Source of the DNA: Bacteroidota bacterium
GTDB taxonomy: Bacteria > Bacteroidota > Bacteroidia > Chitinophagales > Chitinophagaceae
DNA length: 23,217 bases
Direction of reading: 5' to 3'
NCBI GenBank assembly: GCA_023433755.1
Contig: JAEYUA010000306.1
Span: 1-23,217 of the forward strand
Shown here: positions 6,867-15,646 of the stretch, in pieces
Numbering within the stretch: the stretch's first letter is position 1
Layout: each line of letters starts with the position of its first letter
Position numbers and translations under genes: made by a program
The notes under the pieces: generated by a model
What the model saw: the letters and a program-made list of their open reading frames with translations, nothing else
The model's database searches: none
Told to the model about the DNA's origin: nothing

Positions 6867-9800
6867 CTAAAATGGACAGGGACCCGTTGTGGTTTCCTCA
6901 TAACCCTGGGAAACACTGTTATCACTCCAGCGGTAGTGGAAATAACAGACCCAGGTAGTTTTATTAACCTTGGCGGAACCTGTATAGATCTTCAACCCGG
7001 TTTCGCAGATATTGTTGATCATTTTTTTATCAGGCCCGGTGCAGGAACTGCTGGTAGCACCACACTCAGGCGCATTGGCTACCACAATGGAACGGGTTTG
7101 GTTGTAAGTACTGCTCCGAGGATTGGTATCTTTTTCCTGCTTCAGCAATTTGCCGGTATTCACACCATTCACCTGTTCGCAAACCGATTGCACGAGTTGC
7201 CAATGGGCTTCGGTTCCCAACCCGCAATCTTCCTCTTGCCCTGCATAATTGTAACAATGCTTTTTCTGGATATTCCCGTAATGATCACGAACAATGGAAA
7301 GCCTGTTCAGCAGATCATATTCATAAGAGATCATTCTGCCATTCACATCACAGACGGTCCTCACCAATAGGAATTCATTATAATCGTAAGAAGACATCCT
7401 TGCATTTTCAGGATGCAGCCTCAGCTCGTCAATTAATCCCGAACCTGATATGGTTATTGTTCCCGGGTTCACAAGCCGGTGTTCATACAATTGCCATCCA
7501 TTTTTCGCAAGGCCGTTACGGACGGGAACTGTACCATTAACAGACTTGGGTGCCGTACTCCAATAACTTACCAGGTAAGTTCCTGCAGGCAGTGAAGCTT
7601 TCGTGATATTGCCTGATGAAAGATTGTAAGCTTTTTTGCCCATCACAGTTGCTGTCTGAATTGGTATGGCCGTATAATTCCAATTACCCTTTCCTGCATT
7701 TTCAAATGATGAATAAGCTACCTGGCTGTTCTCAGCATTCGCCACTACAGCTACAGGCACCTCATTCACCGATGGTCCATTATTTCCTGTGGCAAAGTCC
7801 CAGATGTAAACAGAATTTCCCTCCTTATAATTATTTACCTGGTGGATACGGTGGTACTGGTCATAACTAATCCCGGATCTCAACTGGTATTGGGCAGTGA
7901 GTATCGTGTTACGGTTATGTGCAACCGTATCTGCTGAAAAATTGTTTTCATAGGCATAACCCTGAACAGGCTGCCCGTTAATATTGTATTTGATAACGGT
8001 TCCTGCCAGCAGTTTGCCATTGAGTGATGTTTCCTGCCTGACCGGGATATTCCAGATCCTCCTTTCATACAGCCCAGGTATATTAAAACCGCTCACATTA
8101 TTGTAGTCTGTTGGATACCAGATTTTATTATGGATCACCTCACCGCGTGTATTGGTAGCACTATTTCCGGAAGGAAGGAACTGGGGATTATAAAAATGTT
8201 TGATGCCGCTTGCCAGGGTTTTCCTGATGCCATTTTCATAACTATATACAAAACTGGTGGAAGAATCAGGAAGATGCCATTCCGTGGTCATTTTATAAGG
8301 AATGATCTGGGGTCCATACAAACCAACCAGGTCCAGGAAGGGCTTGTGTGCCTTGAAGAAATTTTCTTCTTCCGCTACGATCCTGAAAGATCCGTTCGCA
8401 AGTTTTTCAAAAACCTGTTTTCTTTTGAGCAGGCTGTTCTGCCAGCTCCAAGATAAGCGAGGCGCTCCTGACATGCCACGGCCAAAATTCAGTGGTTCAG
8501 TGATACCTGAAGTGAATGCATAACTATTCTTGAATGAAGAAGCAGTACTGTCATAAAATTCGGACACATATTCATACCGCACTGTTTTTCCATCGCTGCT
8601 GAGCGGAAGCACGCTGTTGGAAACATAATATTGCCTGATCGGGTTCATCTCCGCATTAAAATCGTGAACCTTATAGCTGGGACAACCTTCCATGATGCCG
8701 CTGCTCACCTGTGAAGAATCATAATGATACTTGAAACTGCGGGAGATGGTACCACCAACACCATCCCGGCTGATGATCTTTTTAACTCTTAATCCGCCTG
8801 CCAAAAAATTTTTAAGATCATTGCGATCACCCCATTGCACATCTATCCTGAACAGGGGAGGATATTCCTGGCTTGAAGTATTCACACTGACTTCCAACTG
8901 GTAATTACCTGCAGGTAATTGGTATTGAAGAATGTTGTTTGTATTAAAAGTTGCGATAGCCTGGCCTGTCTGCAGTGACCGCAGTACGATTGAAAATTTA
9001 CACGAAGGAGAAGGACTGATAGAACAACCTGATAACTGTGGAATGAACTTTACTTTGGTAACCGGCATGTTCAAACTAAACTGACCTGTATAAGTTGTTG
9101 GATATGGTGGTTGTGCCGGAATGGGATTGGTCATGGATCCTAAAGAATAGGATCTGTCTATCATATCAGGCGGTACCATGCCACCATGAATGTTAAGCTG
9201 CCCCACTGATGCGGTATTCTGTTCATAATAATATTCCGTGACACCCCCGGTAGGATATTCAATTTTTTTGAGAATGCCTGCCTGGCTGAATGCTGAGTCA
9301 ATTCTCCTGTCAGCGCCACCCAGATTTACAAATGCAGCGTAATCTGGCAGTATCCGGTGAATTTCGTTATAGGTAGGCGCCCATGGATAAAATGCAAGAG
9401 CGGGAATGTTGGGCATCAGGTTAGTGCCATTATTACGGCCATTATAATAACCCCAGTAATCCTGCGAGGTTGACAAACGGCTGGGCAATGACAATTCATT
9501 ATAATGAAAACGATACGGCGGCAGTGCTTTTGATCCCTTTTTCTCTGTAACGGATTTCAGGTATAACCTTTTGGATGCATAGGCTGTAAATGCACCAATG
9601 TCAAGCAGTGATGCTGCCGGGTATAATGGACTGTTGAAATAACCATATTCAAGTAAAAAACTTCTTACTTCCAAACCCGATTTTGTAGTGACCAGTATGG
9701 TATCAAGCGAACGGCTTCCTCCCATATAATCCGGTATATCCTGCCTTGCTGTCAATGATCTGTTGAAATAGATATTGACATTATCACCAACAATACTTTG

Positions 9801-10718
9801 TAGCACGGGTTTCTTGATGTATTGCCTGTAGAAGGACTGGCGACGCATTTTGTTGGTGGGATCACTGAGCGCAGAACCAAAGCGTTCACCTCCCCTGCCA
9901 AAACCCAGGATCCATTCGGACTGGTAATTGAAATCTATATGACGGCCAGTGGGTTCAATGATGGTTCGCACCATCCAGGTATTACCATAAGGCGCATCAG
10001 CAATTGGTTCAGGAGCATAGGAAATACCATCAACGAAAGAAGTGGTGAAACCGGATAATAAAGTTTCTTCGCAGGTGGAACATTCTCCAAAATAGGCTTT
10101 CACACCATTGGGAAGTGTGAGAACAAAAGCACCCGGACTGCCTTCTACCAGAATATTCTGATAAGGCACCAACTGGTACCTGCCCGAATCCTGGTTAAAG
10201 AAAAAATCGCCTGAATATCCCAGGATGGAAAAACTAAACTGGTCAGGCTCCATATCCAATTGGTGGGCAATGATATCATTTTCAATAGCCCAGGTTTGAG
10301 TACCACCATTAGGACACCGGCAATGCGCCGTATCTATATATTTTACTTTCCTGTTATTGAAAACATTCATGTAGCCGTATACCGCTCTTTCATCGGCAGA
10401 ACCACGGACGGAACGGGAGATTTGTCCACCGGCTGAAAGACTCCAGCCAAGTCCTACCCAGGTAGGGGTTTCTTCCACGCGGATACCGGAGGCATTGTAA
10501 CTGATAGCCACAGGTATTTCCAGGCTGCCGCTTTTTACCGTGTAAAATGGAATGCTGATCTGGGGAGTTCCTGAAGCATAACTAACCGGTATATTGACAT
10601 TCTTCGCAAACGCGGCTGCTTCTGGTGAGCCAGGAAGGATGTCAGGTTTTTGAAGTACATCCTGTGCCTGCAACGACTGGCCCAGGCATAGTAATAGAAA
10701 TGAAATCAGATATTTCAT
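6867..10718 (-). CDS. SpvB/YD-type RHS repeat protein, companion of the Rhs-core protein
   Basis: A 1283-residue secreted protein with a signal peptide ending LQAQD (about 1-19). The N-terminal region (SPEAAAFAKNVNIPVSY, then ISIPFYTVKSGSLEIPVAIS and GLGWSLSAGGQISRSVRG) is the conserved start seen in many Bacteroidota RHS proteins and resembles the SpvB/TcdB beta-rich N-terminus. The middle is beta-rich with sparse YD-like motifs (YSYENGIRKTL; YEYDLLNRLSIVRDHYGN near 1130). The last 130 residues contain at least nine Cys (HCYNY, EDCGLG, PECGATSSSC, NICETG, WVCYF, GPCPF). There is no DPDG boundary and no separate toxin tip. It starts 27 bp after the coiled-coil/barrel gene and is followed 50 bp later by the Rhs-core gene. 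The likely role is part of the same shell or delivery complex, which is inference. Confidence 0.85.
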   Translation of the reverse strand: MKYLISFLLLCLGQSLQAQDVLQKPDILPGSPEAAAFAKNVNIPVSYASGTPQISIPFYTVKSGSLEIPVAISYNASGIRVEETPTWVGLGWSLSAGGQISRSVRGSADERAVYGYMNVFNNRKVKYIDTAHCRCPNGGTQTWAIENDIIAHQLDMEPDQFSFSILGYSGDFFFNQDSGRYQLVPYQNILVEGSPGAFVLTLPNGVKAYFGECSTCEETLLSGFTTSFVDGISYAPEPIADAPYGNTWMVRTIIEPTGRHIDFNYQSEWILGFGRGGERFGSALSDPTNKMRRQSFYRQYIKKPVLQSIVGDNVNIYFNRSLTARQDIPDYMGGSRSLDTILVTTKSGLEVRSFLLEYGYFNSPLYPAASLLDIGAFTAYASKRLYLKSVTEKKGSKALPPYRFHYNELSLPSRLSTSQDYWGYYNGRNNGTNLMPNIPALAFYPWAPTYNEIHRILPDYAAFVNLGGADRRIDSAFSQAGILKKIEYPTGGVTEYYYEQNTASVGQLNIHGGMVPPDMIDRSYSLGSMTNPIPAQPPYPTTYTGQFSLNMPVTKVKFIPQLSGCSISPSPSCKFSIVLRSLQTGQAIATFNTNNILQYQLPAGNYQLEVSVNTSSQEYPPLFRIDVQWGDRNDLKNFLAGGLRVKKIISRDGVGGTISRSFKYHYDSSQVSSGIMEGCPSYKVHDFNAEMNPIRQYYVSNSVLPLSSDGKTVRYEYVSEFYDSTASSFKNSYAFTSGITEPLNFGRGMSGAPRLSWSWQNSLLKRKQVFEKLANGSFRIVAEEENFFKAHKPFLDLVGLYGPQIIPYKMTTEWHLPDSSTSFVYSYENGIRKTLASGIKHFYNPQFLPSGNSATNTRGEVIHNKIWYPTDYNNVSGFNIPGLYERRIWNIPVRQETSLNGKLLAGTVIKYNINGQPVQGYAYENNFSADTVAHNRNTILTAQYQLRSGISYDQYHRIHQVNNYKEGNSVYIWDFATGNNGPSVNEVPVAVVANAENSQVAYSSFENAGKGNWNYTAIPIQTATVMGKKAYNLSSGNITKASLPAGTYLVSYWSTAPKSVNGTVPVRNGLAKNGWQLYEHRLVNPGTITISGSGLIDELRLHPENARMSSYDYNEFLLVRTVCDVNGRMISYEYDLLNRLSIVRDHYGNIQKKHCYNYAGQEEDCGLGTEAHWQLVQSVCEQVNGVNTGKLLKQEKDTNPRSSTYNQTRSIVVANAPECGATSSSCTGPDKKMINNICETGLKIYTGSAKVNKTTWVCYFHYRWSDNSVSQGYEETTTGPCPF

Positions 10719-10745
10719 GATAAAGGCTTGTATGGTTAAGGATGA

Positions 10746-12125
10746 TTATTTGAATTGATAACCGATGCGGAAGACTAATGGTTGCGAGACGGGTTGTTGC
10801 CTGTAAGAAAGAAAATCCCAAAGCAGCCTGATCTCACCATTCATTTTCTTGCTGACTGAATATTTTTTGCTTATGCCTAATAAGCCGCTGGATTGCCAGG
10901 GAGAAATGTTCTTCAATTCGGCAATTCGCCGGAAGGATGAATGGTAGTTTTGTTCGTAACCGCCGCTGATAAAAAGACCGGCCTTGATTTTCCAGTCAAT
11001 GAATGATCTAAGTCCTGCACCCTGGTGAGAAATGGCTATTTTATCCCATCCTCTTCCCCATCCTATTTTATAGGAAAAGCCCAAACCGATGATGCTTTTA
11101 TCATTAAGCCTGTAACCAAGGGATAAACCTAAATCGGAAGTAACAGGAAAATAATGCCTTGCCCGAACTGATTGGAAATTGCTTCCCAGTTCCAGGCGAT
11201 TCAAAAATGATTTTGTTTTTTGGCTGTTAGGCCTGAAGTTCTCTATTTCTGTATTCCCGGTTTCAAAACTTCCGTATGCCAGGGAATTTAATTTGTTTTT
11301 GAGTGCATCGAGACTACCCTGGGCAGCGTGAATTTCCTGCTTCAATTGATTCAAGCCTTTGTCAGTACCAAGCCTGTCAATCATTTGTTTTTCTATCAAT
11401 GAACGGGTCTGCAAACCTGTTCCGTTGAAATCTCCTGATGCAGGGATAGCAAAAAGGGTTGAGAGTTGGGAATGATGGCTGAAGAATTGAATGAACTTAG
11501 GATCTGTCCTGATGATTGAGAGCAACCGGGCTTCCAGTTTGGATGGATCATTGATAAGATTTTTTATCTCGGACAGTTGTTGACGGTAATAAAAAGCCTG
11601 CTTTCGAAATGATCGAAGGTGCCTGGTTAATCCTGCTCTTTCAAAAATTTGGATAAGCTCTGCTTCGCGGGCGCCAATCTGATTTTGCAAAACATATTTA
11701 TGGTCCAGCGCAGACTGAAGTTTTTGTAAATTTTTCAGTAAATCAGGTGGCATCTCCCGGGTTAAATTCAAAAATTTTAAGGTGGTCTGAAGAGAGTCCA
11801 ATAAGGGTAAATACGTTGAATAAGTATTGCCCTTCAACATAATAGCACCTTCGCTATTTTCAATTTGTTTGAAAGCATAGTTTACCAATGCAGGATGTTT
11901 TTTAGCGAGCTTGTTTTTGAGTTTTCTTTCTTCCTTTTCCAGTTTTTCGCGATAATGCGTTGTTTGGCTTTCTAGTTTGTTTAGAAGCGCCGAGGTCTTT
12001 TCCTGGAGATTGTTGTAAAAACCGGGTGGTAATTCAATTGAATGAACCGGCAGGTTATCCTGTGCTGAAAGAAAATTACCGGATGAAAACAACAGCACGA
12101 CAAGGAGATAGTAAAGTTTTTTCAT
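10746..12125 (-). CDS. Secreted coiled-coil protein with C-terminal outer-membrane beta-barrel
   Basis: A 459-residue protein starting at the ATG at 12125, which gives a clean signal peptide (MKKLYYLLVVLLFSSG, cleaved near SAQD). An upstream ATG at 12164 would place 13 polar residues before it. Residues of about 30-290 are rich in Lys, Glu, Leu and Gln and look helical and coiled-coil forming (YREKLEKEERKLKNKLAKKH). From about 305 to the end the sequence changes to alternating beta-strands with Gly and aromatics (LGLSLGYRL, GLGFSYKIGWGRGW, LFISGGYEQNY) and finishes on FRIGYQFK, typical of an outer-membrane barrel. It is the first gene of the Rhs operon. I infer a dedicated outer-membrane partner that anchors or exports the two YD proteins. 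No named family was recognised. Confidence 0.75.
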   Translation of the reverse strand: MKKLYYLLVVLLFSSGNFLSAQDNLPVHSIELPPGFYNNLQEKTSALLNKLESQTTHYREKLEKEERKLKNKLAKKHPALVNYAFKQIENSEGAIMLKGNTYSTYLPLLDSLQTTLKFLNLTREMPPDLLKNLQKLQSALDHKYVLQNQIGAREAELIQIFERAGLTRHLRSFRKQAFYYRQQLSEIKNLINDPSKLEARLLSIIRTDPKFIQFFSHHSQLSTLFAIPASGDFNGTGLQTRSLIEKQMIDRLGTDKGLNQLKQEIHAAQGSLDALKNKLNSLAYGSFETGNTEIENFRPNSQKTKSFLNRLELGSNFQSVRARHYFPVTSDLGLSLGYRLNDKSIIGLGFSYKIGWGRGWDKIAISHQGAGLRSFIDWKIKAGLFISGGYEQNYHSSFRRIAELKNISPWQSSGLLGISKKYSVSKKMNGEIRLLWDFLSYRQQPVSQPLVFRIGYQFK

Positions 12126-12216
12126 GAGCTTCTGGTTGTTGGACAAAGATGGTCCCGCCACCAAAAGGTTTCCATGGGTTAATCACCATAAAAAATGGTT
12201 GTTTTTCCCGGACAAA

Positions 12217-12400
12217 GGTTTCACGCAAAAACGCGAAAGGAAAAATTAAATAACAAAGTAGAGATTTAACCGCAGAGAAAAAGAGAAACCAGCCTTCGCT
12301 GAAGCTTGCGCCTCCGCTAAAGCTTCTGCGGCACGCGGATGGCTGGGGAAGAAGGAGATTACGCAGAGATAGACAATGAGATGGCGCCCCGCTGGGGCTC
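12217..12400. repeat. 184-bp direct repeat, copy A
   Basis: This copy aligns end to end with 12671-12854, with a handful of differences. It runs from GGTTTCACGCAAAAACGCG to the hairpin GCCCC-GCT-GGGGC (12386-12398) and TC. It contains ACCGCAGAG and ATTACGCAGAG, the two ends of a shorter dispersed repeat also found around miaA (21932-21967, 23136-23171). Here these ends are separated by a 58-bp palindromic insert. Confidence 0.9.
12289..12346. repeat. 58-bp nested palindromic insert, copy A
   Basis: The insert is bounded by CCAGCC (12289-12294) and GGCTGG (12341-12346), which are reverse complements. An inner imperfect stem is built on GAAGCTT and AAGCTTC. The shorter dispersed repeat flanking miaA lacks it, so it looks like a small palindromic element inserted into a pre-existing repeat. 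Confidence 0.65.
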
Positions 12401-12670
12401 GACGAATGAGTACCTGGCATTGGAATGTTATAACATAATCATTTTGCTCACATCGTGAAAATCCTAATTCAGAAAAAATGGAGGAGACTGATATGTCGCC
12501 CCTCCGGGGCTTATAGTAAGATGTTTACATTTATTCGTTTTCTACTGATATACCGGCCCGCTGGGCCTGGCCGGCTAAATGAATGAAAAATAATTTTGAA
12601 TGCAATAAGCCTCGTCATCCTGCTAATCCTGCTTCATCCTGAAAATCCTGATTCAGACAACGGAAGCACA

Positions 12671-12854
12671 GGTTTCCACGCAAAAACGCGAAAGGAAAAT
12701 CAAATAACAAAGTAGAGATTTTACCGCAGAGAAAAAGAGAAACCAGCCTTCGCTGAAGCTTGTGCCTCCGCTAAAGCTTCAGCGACACGCGGATGGCTGG
12801 CGAAGAAGGAGATTACGCAGAGATAGACAATGAGATGGCGCCCCGCTGGGGCTC
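12671..12854. repeat. 184-bp direct repeat, copy B
   Basis: This is the second copy of the core at 12217-12400, same length and orientation, ending in the same GCCCC-GCT-GGGGC hairpin. It lies closer to the S9 peptidase gene. Confidence 0.9.
12743..12800. repeat. 58-bp nested palindromic insert, copy B
   Basis: CCAGCC (12743-12748) and GGCTGG (12795-12800) bound an inner perfect 11-bp stem, CGCTGAAGCTT (12751-12761) with AAGCTTCAGCG (12774-12784). Copy A has a mismatch in this stem, so copy B is the better-preserved palindrome. Confidence 0.65.
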
Positions 12855-13044
12855 ATCATTTTCTTTGCCCGTTTTTGCTATTGACATACCGGCCCGCTGG
12901 GCCTGGGCGGTTGAATGGTCAGGCGATCAAATAATATTCGAAAAGTTCAACAATTTTCATACAGCCTATCCTGTTCTATCCTGCGAATCCTTCCATCCTG
13001 AAAATCCTGCTCCAGACTTCTTATCTTGATCTAAATTCCAGCTT

Positions 13045-15495
13045 ATGAACATGCGCACCTTATTGTTGGTTTCTTTTCTTCTTTTACAAACCGTTTTGCG
13101 GGCACAGGATGATGCCAGCTATAAACTGCCTCCCAAGACCATCGCAGATATGCTCCTGGCTAAACCTACGCCTAACGTGAGCATCGATGACAAGGGAGAA
13201 TGGATGCTGCTGACTGAAAGCAACAGTTATCCTTCCGTGGAAGAACTGGCCAGGCCCGAATTGCGGATCGCAGGCTTACGCATCAATCCAAAAAATTACG
13301 CGCCGAGCCGGCAGAATTTTATCAATAACCTTTACCTGAAAAATATTAAGTCAGGAACGGAATCAAAGATCAGCGGACTGCCTTCTCCTCTTGCTGCTGC
13401 TAATGTTAGCTGGAGTCCTGATCAAAAAAAGATTGCTTTCACCCATACCACTGCCGACCGCGTGGATCTTTATATAGTGGATGTGGCAACCAAAAAAGCA
13501 GTGAAACTGAATAAGACCGCCCTCAATACCGTGTATGGCAGTTATTCCTGGTTTGACAATAACAGCCTGCTTTACCGCACCATTTTGAAACTTGCGTCTG
13601 CAGCGCCGGTGAAACCTGCCACTCCTTCCGGACCCACCGAACAGGAGAACTATGGCAAGGCCTCACCCCGGCCTACCTACCAGGATATGATCAAAAATCC
13701 TTTTGATGAAAAACTTTTTGAATTCTTCGCCACCACCCAGCTTGTAAAAAATACGGGTGGTGTTGAAACCAAAATTGGCAAACCTGCTATCTACAGCATG
13801 GTGAGTGTTTCCCCGGATAAAAAATACCTGCTGCTGCGCACCCTCAACAAACCCTTTTCCTACCTCGTACCGGCATCTGGTTTTCCTTCCACCATCAGTA
13901 TTGCTGATATGAATGGTAAAACCATCAGCAGCATCGTGGACCTGCCTTCTTCTGAGACCGCACCTTCAGGAAATGATAACGTGATGAATGTACCACGCGG
14001 ATTCGAATGGAGGGATGATGTGCCATCCACCATCGTTTGGTGCCAGCCACTCGACAGTGGATTGATCCGCAATAAATCCGAGTACAGGGATGCAGTCTAT
14101 GCCATGTCCGCGCCTTTCAACAGCCAGCCGCAGCTTCTCTTCAAAACCACCATGCGCTTTAATAATATCAGTTGGGGCAATGAGAACATGGCGCTGGTAA
14201 CAGAAGGACTCAGAGGCAGGCAGACTACCCAGCTTAGTCATTTTAATCCATCAACGGGTGAACTGAAACCGCTCATCACCCGCAACACCACCAATGCTTA
14301 CGCCAACCCGGGTTTCCCGCTTACCACGCGCAACCAGTTTGGCAGAGATGTGATCATGACCATTGACAATGGCAGCAAGATCCTTTTCAATAATACTACT
14401 GGCAGTTCACCACGTGGCGACCTTCCTTTCCTGATGTCGTATGAACTGGCAACCAGGAAAGCTGATACTATCTGGCGCAGCCAGCCTGGAAGTTTTGAAC
14501 TGGTCAATAAAGTGGTGGATCCTCAAAACCTCGTGCTGATCACACGCAGGGAAACAGAAAATGAAATGCCCAATTACTGGCTCAAAAACCTGAAGCGCAG
14601 GATTGCAGACCAGCAGCTCACCTTTTTCAAAAATCCTTATCCCCAACTGGAAGGTGTTACCAAGGAAAAGATCAAATACAAAAGAGCGGATGGTGTTGAC
14701 CTCACCGGTGATCTTTATTTGCCTAAGGGTTATGATGCCAAACGCGATGGCCCGTTGCCGGTACTGATCTGGGCCTATCCCGCTGAATACAATTCCGCCG
14801 CCGATGCCGCCCAGGTGAGAGGTAGTGAACATAAATTCACGCTGCTGAGCTGGGGATCTCCCGTTTATTATGTAACCCAGGGCTACGCGGTGCTGAACAA
14901 TGCGGAGATGCCCATTGTTGCGTCTGCAAAAGACAGCAGTTCCAAAAAAGAAGTGAAGCCTAATGATAATTTTATTGACCAGTTAAAAATGAACGCGGAA
15001 GCAGCCATTAATAAACTGGCTGACCTGGGTGTGGGTGACCGCAACAGGGTTGCTGTAGGCGGACACAGTTACGGTGCATTCATGACTGCCAACCTGCTGG
15101 CGCATACCAATCTTTTTAAAGCCGGACTGGCACGCAGCGGTGCATATAACCGCACCCTCACGCCATTTGGTTTCCAGAACGAGGACCGCACTTACTGGCA
15201 GGCACCTGAACTCTATAATGCCATGAGTCCCTTCAGCCATGCCGACAAGATCAAAACACCGATCCTGCTGATCCATGGTGAAATGGATAATAATACCGGC
15301 ACCTATCCCATCCAGAGTGAAAGAATGTTCAATGCCATTAAAGGTCATGGTGGTACAGTGAAATATATCAGCCTTCCTTACGAAAGTCATGGTTATGCGG
15401 GAAGAGAAAACATACTGCATACCCTGGCGGAACAGTTCAACTGGCTGGAGAAGTACGTCAAGAATGAGAAAGAGAAAGGAACGAAACCACTATAG
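13045..15495 (+). CDS. S9 family peptidase, glutamyl endopeptidase-like (S9D)
   Basis: An 816-residue secreted serine peptidase with an N-terminal signal peptide (about 1-21, ending RAQDD). Residues of about 40-530 form a beta-rich propeller-like region. An alpha/beta-hydrolase domain covers about 540-816, with GGHSYGAF (nucleophile Ser675), GEMDNNTG (Asp748) and YESHGY (His782) forming the catalytic triad. The stretches ARSGAYNRTLTPFGFQNEDR and SPFSHADKIKTPILLIHGE closely resemble the family of plant chloroplast glutamyl endopeptidase as I remember it, hence the S9D call over dipeptidyl peptidase IV. It probably cleaves peptides after Glu in the periplasm. The start codon has a second Met two codons later. 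It is transcribed away from the Rhs module and converges on proS. Confidence 0.9.
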   Translation: MNMRTLLLVSFLLLQTVLRAQDDASYKLPPKTIADMLLAKPTPNVSIDDKGEWMLLTESNSYPSVEELARPELRIAGLRINPKNYAPSRQNFINNLYLKNIKSGTESKISGLPSPLAAANVSWSPDQKKIAFTHTTADRVDLYIVDVATKKAVKLNKTALNTVYGSYSWFDNNSLLYRTILKLASAAPVKPATPSGPTEQENYGKASPRPTYQDMIKNPFDEKLFEFFATTQLVKNTGGVETKIGKPAIYSMVSVSPDKKYLLLRTLNKPFSYLVPASGFPSTISIADMNGKTISSIVDLPSSETAPSGNDNVMNVPRGFEWRDDVPSTIVWCQPLDSGLIRNKSEYRDAVYAMSAPFNSQPQLLFKTTMRFNNISWGNENMALVTEGLRGRQTTQLSHFNPSTGELKPLITRNTTNAYANPGFPLTTRNQFGRDVIMTIDNGSKILFNNTTGSSPRGDLPFLMSYELATRKADTIWRSQPGSFELVNKVVDPQNLVLITRRETENEMPNYWLKNLKRRIADQQLTFFKNPYPQLEGVTKEKIKYKRADGVDLTGDLYLPKGYDAKRDGPLPVLIWAYPAEYNSAADAAQVRGSEHKFTLLSWGSPVYYVTQGYAVLNNAEMPIVASAKDSSSKKEVKPNDNFIDQLKMNAEAAINKLADLGVGDRNRVAVGGHSYGAFMTANLLAHTNLFKAGLARSGAYNRTLTPFGFQNEDRTYWQAPELYNAMSPFSHADKIKTPILLIHGEMDNNTGTYPIQSERMFNAIKGHGGTVKYISLPYESHGYAGRENILHTLAEQFNWLEKYVKNEKEKGTKPL

Positions 15496-15497
15496 TT

Positions 15498-15646
15498 GTC
15501 TGAACCTTGATTTTGATGATTTTTGGATTGGGAAGAAAGATGTTTAAATAACCAGTCATCATTTCTTTAACCAATCTGTAAATCCCATGAATCAAGGTTC
15601 AGACTTTTCTTCCTAATCCCTTAATCCCCAAAATCAAGGTTCAGAC
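15498..15646. repeat. Inverted and direct repeats in the convergent spacer, possible bidirectional terminator
   Basis: GTCTGAACCTTGATTTTG (15498-15515) is the exact reverse complement of 15629-15646, an 18-bp stem separated by 113 bp. A further partial copy of the right arm (AATCAAGGTTCAGACTT) is at 15590-15606, 42 bp before the corresponding part of the right arm (15632-15648). The block fills the whole gap between the stop codons of the peptidase and proS. It could fold into a large hairpin in either transcript, but it lacks the short GC stem plus U-tract of a canonical terminator. Confidence 0.55.

Larger units (their letters stand above)
12126..13044. other. Gene-free region between the divergent Rhs module and S9 peptidase, filled with repeats
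   Basis: No credible gene is present. The region consists almost wholly of a composite element present twice: unit A at about 12217-12658 and unit B at about 12671-13018, separated by 12 bp. Each unit has a 184-bp core (12217-12400; 12671-12854), a GGCCC-GCT-GGGCC hairpin motif (12550-12570; 12886-12906) and a tail of ATCCTG repeats (12616-12658; 12966-13018). Unit A also carries an extra tail-like segment (12451-12472) and a GCCCC-TCC-GGGGC hairpin (12498-12510). The promoters of both divergent genes must lie inside or beside this repeat block. Confidence 0.8.

Noticed and set aside
6936..7370. Plus-strand 144-codon open frame inside the companion YD gene
   Set aside because: It is antisense to a well-supported coding region with recognisable YD motifs; the translation shows no domain.
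2473..12125. Type IX secretion C-terminal domain on the Rhs proteins
   Set aside because: Neither large protein ends in a recognisable T9SS sorting domain; the ends are VGK and CPF after beta-rich or Cys-rich segments.
12076..12420. Open frame of 114 codons on the minus strand overlapping the start of the barrel gene
   Set aside because: It overlaps the clear signal-peptide start at 12125 in another frame and is mostly repeat sequence.
12793..13029. Open frame of 78 codons on the plus strand before the peptidase
   Set aside because: It lies wholly in the duplicated repeat block, has low-complexity repeat-derived sequence and no recognisable features.
13020..13044. Bacteroidota-type promoter (TAnnTTTG box) before the peptidase
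   Set aside because: TATCTTGA at 13021-13028 only partly fits, is very close to the start codon, and no matching upstream box was found.
14983..15420. Minus-strand 145-codon open frame over the peptidase catalytic domain
   Set aside because: The opposite strand encodes the complete Ser-Asp-His triad; this frame is a shadow.
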